Origin: Kitasatospora sp. MMS16-BH015
GTDB lineage: Bacteria; Actinomycetota; Actinomycetes; Streptomycetales; Streptomycetaceae
Reading direction: 5' to 3'
DNA length: 64,000 nucleotides
NCBI RefSeq assembly: GCF_002943525.1
Contig: NZ_CP025394.1
Location: forward strand, 2,728,001-2,792,000
Shown: positions 1 through 7,576 of the stretch, piece after piece
Layout of the letters: the number at the start of each line of letters is the position of its first letter
How positions within the stretch are numbered: the first letter of the stretch is position 1
Notes under the pieces: model-generated
The model's input: only the letters and a program-made list of their open reading frames with translations
What the model was told of the DNA's origin: nothing
Database searches by the model: none
Made by a program: the position numbers and the translations under genes

Positions 1-3000
1 GCTACGTCAGGGGGGCGGGGTCGTGGGGGCGAGCCGTGGGGGTGTTGCGGCCGTGGAGTGGGGCGAGATGGGCGAGGCATGGGCGGGGAGCGAGCCGGTG
101 CGCCGGCCAGGTGGCGGTGGGGGTGAGTGGCCGCGCGGAGGGTGCTGGAGCCACCGAGTACGGCGATGTCTCCCGCGCGGTCGGTCCGGAGCACGGTGGC
201 GCCCAGCGCACGTAGGTGGTCGAGCGTCTGCGAGGACGGATGGCCGTAGGTGTTGCCTTCGCCGCAGGAGATCAGAGCCAGCCTGGGGTTGAGATCGGCG
301 GCGAGCTCCCAGTCTTGGCTCGCCGAACCGTGGTGCGCCACCTTGAGGACATCCACTGAGGGCGGCCGGACACTCCCCCGGAGGGCGGCCTGAGCCGGGG
401 CCTCGAGGTCACCGAGCAGAGCCAGTCGCAACGGATCCGCCGGGGGGCCTACGGTGGCGAGCAGGGTCACGCTCGCGTTGTTGGCCCCCGTGGCGACCCC
501 GGTGGGATGAGCCTCCGGCCAGAGCACCTCCCAGGACAACTCCTTCCCAGCACTGCGGTGTTCGCCTTGGGCGGCCCGGACCACCGGGACGTGGGCGGCG
601 GTGGCCCAGCCTTGCACTCGGGCCTGCTCCCCCACCGGTCCTTCCGGTGCAGTGACTTGGAGCGCGCCGACGGTCCGCCCGCGCAGCACTCCGGGCAGCC
701 CTTCGGCGTGGTCGGCATGGAAGTGGGACAGGATCACCAACGGCACCCGGCTGACGCCAAGCGACCGCAGACAGGTATCTGCGGCACGCGGATCGGGACC
801 GGCGTCGATGACGACTGCGGCATCGCTTGACGCTCCGTCCAGCGCGGCGACCGGGAGCACCGTCATGTCGCCTTGGCCGACGTCGCACATGACCAACCGC
901 CAGCCGGCGGGCGGCCAACCAGTGGCGATCCGGGTGAGGAGAGGCGGGCGGAGCAGGACGGCGACCAGGACCGAGGTCGCGGTGGTGATGAGGGCGACGG
1001 GCGCGAGTCGGATCCGACGACGGGAAGGGGGATGGGGGTGGGGACGGGAAGCGGGGTGGCGATGCGAACGGGGGCCAGTGTGGGGTGGGCTCGATGCGCT
1101 GGAGCGCGAGTTCGGGCTTGGGCGGGAGCTGGCATCGCGGTGGCTGAGGAAGGCCCGGAGGAGAACACGGTTGCCGGGGCTGAGTGGGCGGGTCGACCAG
1201 ACGAGGGCAACCGTGGCTACTGCGAGCAGCGCCGCACCGAAGATGCCTGCCGGGAGGTCGAGTTGAGCACCGGGGAGAGCAGCGCCGCGTCGGGCCACTG
1301 CGGTCAGCCATGCGGTGGGGAGGGCTGCGAGATCGGCGAGGACGCGGGCTGCAACTGGTGAGAACGGGGCGACTGCGAGGGTGGCGAACCCGAGCAGCGT
1401 GGCCGGGGCCACGGCTGCTTCCGCGAGTACGTTGCACGGGATCGCGACCAGGCTGACCCGAGGGGCGAGCAACACCGTGACCGGCGCGCAGAGTGCCTGA
1501 GCAGCGGCCGTAGCCGCGACGGCGGAGGCCAGGTGGTGAGGCCAGCGACGGGCCAGCAGCGCCGCCTGCCAGGGCGGGCCGAGCGTGAGGAGACCGGTGG
1601 TGGCCAGCGCGGAGAGCAGGAATCCGTAGGAACGGGAGAGGGCCGGGTCGAGCAGGACCAGGGTGAGGACCGCAGCGGACAAGGCGGTGAGGGCCCGGCG
1701 AGGACGGCCCGTGGCCAGGGCGAGCAGACCGATCAGCCCAGTGGCGGCAGCCCGGAGCACGCTCGGATCGGGTCGGCAGATGGTCACGAAGGCGAGGGTG
1801 AAGGCCGTACCGAGGAGGGCGGTGGTGCGGAGTGAGAGGCCGAGGAAACCGGCCAGACCCGACCGTCGCGGGAGTTCAGTAGCGGGAGCAGGAGTGCGGC
1901 CAGGAGCTGCTGTAGGGATGAGAGGTGGCGTTGGGGTGGGAGGTGACGTTGGGGTGGGAGTGGGAGCGTGGTGGGTGGTCGTGGAGGCCAAGTTGACGGT
2001 TGGCGCGAAGGGCGAGTCAGGGGCTTGCTCGGGTTGTCGGTGGCTCGGCGGGGTGGCGTGTCCGGAGATCGGTGGCCGGGGCTGGTTCGGGTCGTGAGGT
2101 GGGAAGGAGCTGAAGGGATCCGTCGGTGACGACTGGCCGAGAGTGGGGCGTGATCCGGAGCTGGTCGAGGAGCCGATCAGGACGGTCAGGATGATCGCGA
2201 GGTTGGCACCGCTGACTGCGGTGAGATGACCGAGGTCGGTGGCGCGGAAGGCCTCGGCGAGATCGTCGGGGAGCCGGGAGGTGTCGCCCACGACCAGGCC
2301 CGGCAGGAGGCCTCGGGTGTCGGCGGGGAGATGGTCGCTGGCTCGGCGGAGGCCCGCACGGAGGGTCCCGGCGAGGCGCTGGGCGAAGTTGGGCGGAGCC
2401 AGTTGCTGGGGCGGGGTGCGGGCGAGGAGGAGGGCGGCTGTGTTGGTGCTGGCGGCTGCGCCGGCTCGGGGGTCGGTGGGGAGCACTCGGACGGTGGTGC
2501 GGACGCGGGTGGACGGGAGCAGTGGTTGCCAGGCAGCCGCCTCCTGGGAGCGGACCATCAGGGTGACGGGGGTGCTGGTGCGGACGGGTGTGGGGAGCTC
2601 GACGCGGTCGACGGTGGCTCGGATGGTGAGGAGCGGCTGTGTCGGCGCGGTTCCTCGGGTGCGGGAGGAGTGGGGCTTGGGGTCGCCGGTGATGGTCAGG
2701 TCGACGGTGAGGTCGGGGGACGGGATGGGGTGCTCGGTCGGGTTCGGTGATTCGGCGGAAGTGGAGGACTCATTGGACGCCGAGGGCGAGGTGGGGCCGG
2801 AGGGCGCGGTGGGGACGGAGGGCGAGGTGAGGACGGACTGGTTGGGGTCGGAGGCGGGGAGCGGAGGCGCAGTGGGCCGGGACAGGGCGGGGATGGGGCC
2901 GCGGTGAAGGTCTGCCGTGTGGAGGAGGGTGGTGAAGGTCGCGGCGGAGGCGGTGAGGAGCGCTGCTGCGACTGTGGTCGCAGCACGGCGGTAGAGGCCG

Positions 3001-3149
3001 GTGACGGCCAGCAGGAGGAGGGCAGTCGCTGCAGCGGCGAGGGCAGCGATGGGGAGGAGGGCGCGGTGGGCGGGGGATGCGGTCAGAGTGAGAGCGGTGA
3101 CGGCCCAGGCCGAGGCAGCGGGGGCCACGAGTCGGAGGTCAGAGGGCAC
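1..3149 (-). CDS. comEC: ComEC/Rec2 DNA-uptake channel with metallo-beta-lactamase domain (3' end beyond the window)
   Basis: Polytopic membrane protein expected to carry single-stranded DNA across the membrane during uptake. The frame stays open from a GTG at 3149 (GAGG just upstream) to the window edge, 1049 residues so far; the family is usually 700-850. N-terminal membrane segments lie at about 1-80. The competence domain carries LTAVSGANLAI near residue 310 and a second membrane block at about 430-700. The C-terminal nuclease-like domain shows DVGQGD (about 756), SHFHADHAEG (about 807) and KVAHHGS (about 936). Three low-complexity Pro/Ser/Thr stretches make it long: about 83-153, about 326-430 directly after the SGAN motif, and a Pro/Arg/His tail from about 1000. 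comEA lies upstream on the same strand. I read the frame base by base and saw no frameshift. Start choice is inferred; identity is firm. Confidence 0.9.
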   Translation of the reverse strand, partial: MPSDLRLVAPAASAWAVTALTLTASPAHRALLPIAALAAAATALLLLAVTGLYRRAATTVAAALLTASAATFTTLLHTADLHRGPIPALSRPTAPPLPASDPNQSVLTSPSVPTAPSGPTSPSASNESSTSAESPNPTEHPIPSPDLTVDLTITGDPKPHSSRTRGTAPTQPLLTIRATVDRVELPTPVRTSTPVTLMVRSQEAAAWQPLLPSTRVRTTVRVLPTDPRAGAAASTNTAALLLARTPPQQLAPPNFAQRLAGTLRAGLRRASDHLPADTRGLLPGLVVGDTSRLPDDLAEAFRATDLGHLTAVSGANLAIILTVLIGSSTSSGSRPTLGQSSPTDPFSSFPPHDPNQPRPPISGHATPPSHRQPEQAPDSPFAPTVNLASTTTHHAPTPTPTSPPTPTPPLIPTAAPGRTPAPATELPRRSGLAGFLGLSLRTTALLGTAFTLAFVTICRPDPSVLRAAATGLIGLLALATGRPRRALTALSAAVLTLVLLDPALSRSYGFLLSALATTGLLTLGPPWQAALLARRWPHHLASAVAATAAAQALCAPVTVLLAPRVSLVAIPCNVLAEAAVAPATLLGFATLAVAPFSPVAARVLADLAALPTAWLTAVARRGAALPGAQLDLPAGIFGAALLAVATVALVWSTRPLSPGNRVLLRAFLSHRDASSRPSPNSRSSASSPPHTGPRSHRHPASRPHPHPPSRRRIRLAPVALITTATSVLVAVLLRPPLLTRIATGWPPAGWRLVMCDVGQGDMTVLPVAALDGASSDAAVVIDAGPDPRAADTCLRSLGVSRVPLVILSHFHADHAEGLPGVLRGRTVGALQVTAPEGPVGEQARVQGWATAAHVPVVRAAQGEHRSAGKELSWEVLWPEAHPTGVATGANNASVTLLATVGPPADPLRLALLGDLEAPAQAALRGSVRPPSVDVLKVAHHGSASQDWELAADLNPRLALISCGEGNTYGHPSSQTLDHLRALGATVLRTDRAGDIAVLGGSSTLRAATHPHRHLAGAPARSPPMPRPSRPTPRPQHPHGSPPRPRPPDV

Positions 3150-3365
3150 GGCAGCCTCGTTCTGGGCAGGGTTGGTGAGGTAGATCGGGTCGGGGTGGAT
3201 GCGTCTGGAGCAGGTCGCAGGTCGGGGCGGGTCGGGGTGGGGTCAGGTCGGGGCGGGGCGGGGCGGGGCTCGGGGCTCGGGGCGGGACGGAGCGGGGTGA
3301 AGACGGACAGTGCGGAGAGCGGATTTCGGGCCGACGAAGCCTCTCGGCTTCCCGGATGGGGGCGG

Positions 3366-4268
3366 CTAGAGGGTGAGGAAAGGGCGGAGATCGAGGAATT
3401 TGCGGTCACCGATGCCGGTGACTTGGCGAAGTTGGTCGAGGGATTGGAAGCCGCCGTGTTCGCGGCGGAAGAGGGTGATGCGTTGGGCGAGGGTGGGGCC
3501 CACGCCGGGGAGGGTGTCGAGTTGTTCAGCGGTGGCGTGATTGAGGCTGAGCGGGGTGGTGGGAGCGGCTGAGGTGGTGGGAGGGGGCGGGGCACCGACG
3601 ATGAGCTGCTCGCCGTCGGTGAGGACCCTGGCCAGGTTGAGAGTGGCGGTATCGGTACCGGGCAGGGCACCGCCGGCTGCGCGGAGGGCGTCGGCAACGC
3701 GGGAGCCGGCGGGGAGGGTGAGCAGGCCAGGGTGCTGGACCTTGCCTGCGACGTCGATGACCAGATCGGGGATGGCGGAGCGACCGGCAGCGGGTTTGGC
3801 GGCCGACTTGGTCGAGGAGGATGCGGGAGCGGCCGAGGCCGAATCGGTGGCGAGGGGTGGAACAGCGACCTCCTGCGGGCGACCGAGCCAGAAGTGCTGG
3901 ACGGCGTAGCCCAGCGCGAGGGTGAGGAGGACGGCCAAGCCGAGGATGGTTCTTCGGTCCAGCAGCAGCCCGTGGCGGAGCCCCAGGCGAGGTGTCACCG
4001 GCGGCAGACCCAGCGGCTCCTCGACGTGGACAGCAGGTGGCGGCGCGGGCCGCCCGCGAGGTCCGCCGGAGCCGGCACCAGGCCCGTGGTCGGCACCACT
4101 CCCGGCACTGCTACTGGCACCTCCGGTCTGCGGGCCGGGGCCGTCACCCCACTCGTCGTCAGGTGCGAAGGCGGGCAGACAGACGGGGGTGAACAGGAGA
4201 GCCATCCGGTCTCGAACGGTCTCAGTGTTCATTCGGCGCTTCGTCGCGCTCAAGCTCATCGTCTTCAT
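3366..4268 (-). CDS. comEA: ComEA helix-hairpin-helix DNA-binding protein
   Basis: Membrane-anchored receptor that binds double-stranded DNA outside the cell and passes it to ComEC. The 300-residue protein has a Pro/Gly/Ser-rich cytoplasmic stretch (about 40-100), one membrane segment at about 107-127, an SLBB domain at about 170-228 (VIDVAGKVQHPG, ADALRAAGG) and a C-terminal double HhH domain with LDTLPGVGPTLAQRI and VTGIGDRKF. The domain order is the usual actinobacterial one. It precedes comEC on the same strand with about 216 bases between, so co-transcription is likely. Met-13 is a possible alternative start. Natural competence is not established for streptomycetes, so the physiological role is open. 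Confidence 0.93.
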   Translation of the reverse strand: MKTMSLSATKRRMNTETVRDRMALLFTPVCLPAFAPDDEWGDGPGPQTGGASSSAGSGADHGPGAGSGGPRGRPAPPPAVHVEEPLGLPPVTPRLGLRHGLLLDRRTILGLAVLLTLALGYAVQHFWLGRPQEVAVPPLATDSASAAPASSSTKSAAKPAAGRSAIPDLVIDVAGKVQHPGLLTLPAGSRVADALRAAGGALPGTDTATLNLARVLTDGEQLIVGAPPPPTTSAAPTTPLSLNHATAEQLDTLPGVGPTLAQRITLFRREHGGFQSLDQLRQVTGIGDRKFLDLRPFLTL

Positions 4269-4317
4269 GGCGAGGACGCTAGGGCACTAAGCCTGAGCCG
4301 CCACGCCCCGTCAAAAA

Positions 4318-4367
4318 GCTGTGGATAAACGGGTGAAGACAGCTCCACCCCTTGAGAAATCCACAGC
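4318..4367. promoter_or_regulatory. DnaA-box-like 8-bp inverted repeat upstream of comEA
   Basis: GCTGTGGA at 4318-4325 and TCCACAGC at 4360-4367 form a perfect inverted repeat with 34 bases between. The left arm continues into TGTGGATAA (4320-4328), the reverse complement of the classic DnaA box TTATCCACA. The segment is AT-richer than its surroundings and lies 50-100 bases before the comEA start. Regulatory meaning is inferred from position only. Confidence 0.4.
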
Positions 4368-4428
4368 CGTTAATCACCCGAACGAGTGGGTTTGCTGGAA
4401 GGCGGAACAAGGGTGAGATGGCAGAACG

Positions 4429-5274
4429 TCAACAGGGTGCGACGACCACCGCGAGCAGTCCCGGGCCGACGTGGGCACCGATCACGGCTCCGACCTCACC
4501 GACGTACAGCTCACGCAGACCCGGGATTCGCTCCCGGAGCCGTTCGGCAAGCGGCTCCGCGCGGTCCTCGGCAGCAAGGTGATGGACCACGATGTCCACA
4601 GGGGCGTCACCCGCCTGGGAGACGGCGATCTCTTCCAGGCGGGCGATCGCCCGAGAGGCGGTGCGGACCTTCTCGAGGGGCTCGATCCGACCGGCGGAGA
4701 GGTGCAGGAGGGGCTTCACCGCCAAGGCCGAGCCGAGAAGAGCGCGGGCAGCACCGATCCGGCCACCCCGGCGGAGGTGTTCGAGGGTGTCGACGTAGAA
4801 GAAACTCGTGGTGCGGGCGGCCCGGTATTCGGCAGCAGCGGCAACTGCCTCGGCGTCGAGGCCTGCGGCGATCGCCTCGGCAGCAGTCAGGACGGAGTGG
4901 CCGAGGGCCATGCCGACCAGGCGGCTGTCGACCACGCGGACCGGGATCGGGGCCTCGGCAGCGGCCAACTGGGCGGCCTCGTGGGTGCCGGAGAGCTCAG
5001 CGGAGAGGTGGATCGAGACGGCAGAGGTGGCCCCGGCCTCGGCGGCGGCACGGTAGGCAGCGGCGAAGGTCTCGGGGTTCGGACGGGATGTGGTGACCCG
5101 TTGCTTGGCCCGCATCGCCTCGGCGACGTCCTTCGGAGAGATCTCGACACACTCGGTCAGCACCTCGTCGCCGACCACGACGCTGAGCGGCACCACGGTG
5201 ATCCGATGCCGGTCGATGGCGTCCTGCGGGAGGTAGGCCGTGGAATCGGTGACGAGTGCGAGCTGGTCGGGCAT
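4429..5274 (-). CDS. DegV family fatty-acid-binding protein
   Basis: A 281-residue cytosolic DegV protein, a family that binds a fatty acid between two domains; some members serve fatty acid kinase (FakB role). The start is the ATG before PDQLALVTDSTAYLP, which carries the conserved DST(A)YLP motif. TTSRPNPETF and the serine-containing SIHLSAELSGTH segment match ligand-contact regions of the family. GRIG near RRGGRIGAARALLG is also typical. The open frame runs further upstream, but that part overlaps the next gene and lacks family similarity. It sits between comEA and the rhomboid-like gene on the same strand. No FakA partner is visible here. Confidence 0.88.
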   Translation of the reverse strand: MPDQLALVTDSTAYLPQDAIDRHRITVVPLSVVVGDEVLTECVEISPKDVAEAMRAKQRVTTSRPNPETFAAAYRAAAEAGATSAVSIHLSAELSGTHEAAQLAAAEAPIPVRVVDSRLVGMALGHSVLTAAEAIAAGLDAEAVAAAAEYRAARTTSFFYVDTLEHLRRGGRIGAARALLGSALAVKPLLHLSAGRIEPLEKVRTASRAIARLEEIAVSQAGDAPVDIVVHHLAAEDRAEPLAERLRERIPGLRELYVGEVGAVIGAHVGPGLLAVVVAPC

Positions 5275-5284
5275 GAGGCGGAGG

Positions 5285-6484
5285 TTACTCCCCGTCCGCC
5301 CGAGAAGACAGCGGCTCACGACCGGACCGACCCCGCGCCGCCGGGCGGTCGGCGATCGAACCGGGGTCGACGAACAAGGTGGCGCGCGGCAGAGCAGCAG
5401 CATCCGAACCGGAGCCGGCATCCCTGTCGAAGCCAGAACCATGACCAGCATCAAGCCCGTGAGCACGACCATGACCACGACCGGAGGAAAGACCATGACC
5501 AGCCCCACCACCGGCAGCGAAGCCAGGGCCGAGGTCGGAACCAGGTTCCGAACCCGAACCCGAATCCGAACCCGAGCCCGAGTCGGGTTCGGCGCCGGGG
5601 CCCGAATCGGAGTCGGCGCCGGAGCCGGCACCCGCTCCCGCTCCCGCTCCCGCTCCCGCTCCCGCTCCCGCTCCCGCTCCCGAGTGAGGCTCGGAGCCAG
5701 ACTCGAAGCCCGATTCGGACCCGGAGCTGATGGCCGCGTCAACGATGGCGCCGGCGCCGGCATCCGCACCTGTTCCTCCGTCAGCACCACGCCGCCCGGC
5801 CGGTGGCCGAATCGCCAGAGCGGCGAAGCCCAAGCCGGCCGCGAGGAGGTGACCGATGGTGGTGAAGTCCGGGAGCGGGCCGGGCCACTCCGCACCGCCC
5901 AGCGGCCAAACCAGCACCAGAGCCACCCAGAGCGGGCGGTACCGCCGCGGCAGGGCGGTGGTGGAGGCCGCCAGGACGGCCTGGGCGCCGTAGCTGATGC
6001 CGTAGTCGAGACTGTTCCGGATGTCCTCCTCGTACCAGCCGTGCCGCAGGGCGAGGGCGATCACCCCGGCGGTGAGCAGCGTGGCACCGACGTGGCCGCC
6101 GAGGAAGACGCCGAAAGCCCGGCGCGCACCCCATCGCCGCTCGGCCCGGGCGAGCAGCCAGCAGATGCCGACGCCGAAGGTGAGCACGGTGGAGGCGAAG
6201 CCCAGCGAGGTGATGTCGGTGAAGGTCCCCGCAGGGAAGAGCGCGCTGCCGAGGAGGGCTTGCACCGGATGGTCGGCGAGGTTGTCCAGGTTGGTGCTCA
6301 CGTACTGCAGCACCGAGTCGGCCTGCGTACCCGACAGCACGTGGCCGACCCAGTAGTGGGTGATCAGCAGCAGGCAGACGTAACCGAAGGTGAACGGCGA
6401 GCGCCTCGGGTACCTGCGGAGAGCGAGGGCCACTCGACGAGCTCCGCCACGGGCCTTGTGGGACATCACCCGGCGGAGCTCCAT
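5285..6484 (-). CDS. Rhomboid-like integral membrane protein with long Gly/Ser/Ala/Asp tail
   Basis: A 399-residue protein starting at MELRRV; a second ATG six codons later (MSHKARGG) is an alternative. Residues about 20-230 contain about six hydrophobic segments resembling the rhomboid fold, including a conserved FTFGYVCLLLITHYWVGH first helix, but the region where active rhomboids have GxSG reads GISYGAQ, with a His in a later helix (TIGHLL). Peptidase activity is therefore uncertain. From about 240 onward the tail is low complexity: (GA)n followed by Ser/Asp/Glu/Pro-Gly repeats, encoded by a hexanucleotide tract. It ends 10 bases before the DegV gene and is probably co-transcribed with it. 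Confidence 0.7.
   Translation of the reverse strand: MELRRVMSHKARGGARRVALALRRYPRRSPFTFGYVCLLLITHYWVGHVLSGTQADSVLQYVSTNLDNLADHPVQALLGSALFPAGTFTDITSLGFASTVLTFGVGICWLLARAERRWGARRAFGVFLGGHVGATLLTAGVIALALRHGWYEEDIRNSLDYGISYGAQAVLAASTTALPRRYRPLWVALVLVWPLGGAEWPGPLPDFTTIGHLLAAGLGFAALAIRPPAGRRGADGGTGADAGAGAIVDAAISSGSESGFESGSEPHSGAGAGAGAGAGAGAGAGAGSGADSDSGPGAEPDSGSGSDSGSGSEPGSDLGPGFAAGGGAGHGLSSGRGHGRAHGLDAGHGSGFDRDAGSGSDAAALPRATLFVDPGSIADRPAARGRSGREPLSSRADGE
5631..5682. repeat. Hexanucleotide tandem repeat (CCCGCT)n within the rhomboid-like gene
   Basis: About eight and a half head-to-tail copies of CCCGCT. On the coding strand they give alternating Gly-Ala codons in the protein tail. In-frame hexamers change length without shifting frame, so length variation between strains is likely. 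Confidence 0.9.
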
Positions 6485-6510
6485 CGGACGGGACGTCAGC
6501 TGCAAACCCG

Positions 6511-7254
6511 TCAGCCCGTCTGCTTGCGCAACCGCTGCTTGGTGAGCCCGAGGAACTCCTCCGTGCTCAGCTGCTGTCCACCGAAGCCGATCCCCTTCCG
6601 GGTGGAGTCCACCGGAGTGGCTCCTGCTGGAGCAGAACCCGCTGAAGCGGAGCCGGTACCCGAGGCAGCAGCCTGGGCGGAAGCGGACGCGCCGGCGGCA
6701 GCCGTGTCCCAGTGGCGCAGGGCGCCGGCCTCCTGCTCGCACTCCTCCGCGAGCCGCGAGAGCTCGTCAGCGGCGAAGCGGTGGAGGCGGTCCTGGGCCG
6801 CCCAGCGCATGGACTCGGCGGCGTGGGTGATGCGGTCGGCGCGCTCGGACAGCTCGGGGAGCTTGGTCTCGATCCGGACCGGGTCGGGCTCGCGCTCGAG
6901 CAGGCGGAGTTCGCGGTCGAGTTCAGCCGCGTGGTCGTCGAGGCGGGCGAGGAGCTGGAGCGGCTCGGCGAGCTGGGAGTCCTGCGGGAGGCCTGCCTCC
7001 AGGACCTTGCGGGTGCTGTCCAGGGTGGTGCGAAGGCCGAGCCGGACGGCGGAGAGGCGACCCTGGGCGCCGGGCTTGGTGAAGCTCTTGGCCTTGAGGG
7101 TGACGTTCTCGACCTGGCGGCGGGCGTTCGCCTCGGCCCGGTCGACCTTGGCGGCCACCGCCTTGGCGGCCTTGACCCCGGCCACCACCAGCATGCTCAG
7201 TACCGCTACTCCGAACAGCAACATCAGTCCGAACACCACTCCCAGTGCGTCCAT
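6511..7254 (-). CDS. Membrane-anchored coiled-coil protein, function unknown
   Basis: A 247-residue protein not recognised as a characterised family. The chosen ATG (MDALGVVFGLMLLFG) has GGAGGG nine bases upstream; an in-frame ATG 12 codons earlier has no such support. One N-terminal membrane helix (about 5-27) is followed by a charged, helical, coiled-coil-like region (about 30-175, rich in Leu, Glu, Arg) and an Ala/Gly/Ser linker before a conserved-looking end (GIGFGGQQLSTEEFLGL). The layout suggests a membrane-tethered cytoplasmic rod or scaffold. It lies downstream of leuS and 26 bases upstream of the rhomboid-like start. Confidence 0.75.
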   Translation of the reverse strand: MDALGVVFGLMLLFGVAVLSMLVVAGVKAAKAVAAKVDRAEANARRQVENVTLKAKSFTKPGAQGRLSAVRLGLRTTLDSTRKVLEAGLPQDSQLAEPLQLLARLDDHAAELDRELRLLEREPDPVRIETKLPELSERADRITHAAESMRWAAQDRLHRFAADELSRLAEECEQEAGALRHWDTAAAGASASAQAAASGTGSASAGSAPAGATPVDSTRKGIGFGGQQLSTEEFLGLTKQRLRKQTG

Positions 7255-7576
7255 CGTCCGCCACCCTCCACCGCTGACCCGGGCCTCCACCGTAGCCCGC
7301 CGGAGCGGGAACGAACGCTCGGTACGGGGGATTCCCGGCAGAGATCAGGGACGGCTCAGGGCTCTCCCTGACCACCTCAGGGGTCAGGGAGACCGACTCG
7401 GGGGTCGCCGTGGAGACCGCAGGCACCACCCCGGAGACCGCGCGGCTCACCTCAACCCCATCGGCACCGCCCCCGACCGCCACAGCGCTGCCCCCGATCC
7501 CCTCGAGGCTTCCCTCAACCGTCTCGGGGCTCTCCTCGACCTGGGTCGAGGAGAGCCCCGAGAGCGGAGCAGGGCG
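7255..7576. other. 322-base gap between leuS and the coiled-coil gene
   Basis: No gene is supported here. It holds the leuS terminator at its right end, and a second hairpin at 7363-7392 whose 11-base arms are TCTCCCTGACC and GGTCAGGGAGA. Frames that cross it have no start, binding site or codon pattern that sets them apart from the complementary strand. Confidence 0.6.
7523..7562 (-). terminator. leuS terminator hairpin
   Basis: Perfect 18-base inverted repeat (7523-7540 and 7545-7562) with a 4-base loop, 14 bases after the leuS stop codon. There is no T run, as is common for actinomycete terminators. Confidence 0.8.

Noticed and set aside
1..3149. Suspected frameshift in comEC between the channel and nuclease domains
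   Set aside because: Re-reading codon by codon showed one continuous frame from 3149 to the window edge; the first impression came from a counting slip.
4429..5895. Extended DegV protein using the far upstream start
   Set aside because: The extra 207 residues overlap the rhomboid-like gene and are only Arg/Glu repeat antisense to its Gly-Ala tract; the ATG at 5274 begins the conserved domain.
6923..7483. Possible extra gene or 5' extension upstream of the coiled-coil protein
   Set aside because: The frame overlaps the coiled-coil gene in another phase, lacks a binding site and has no recognisable domain.
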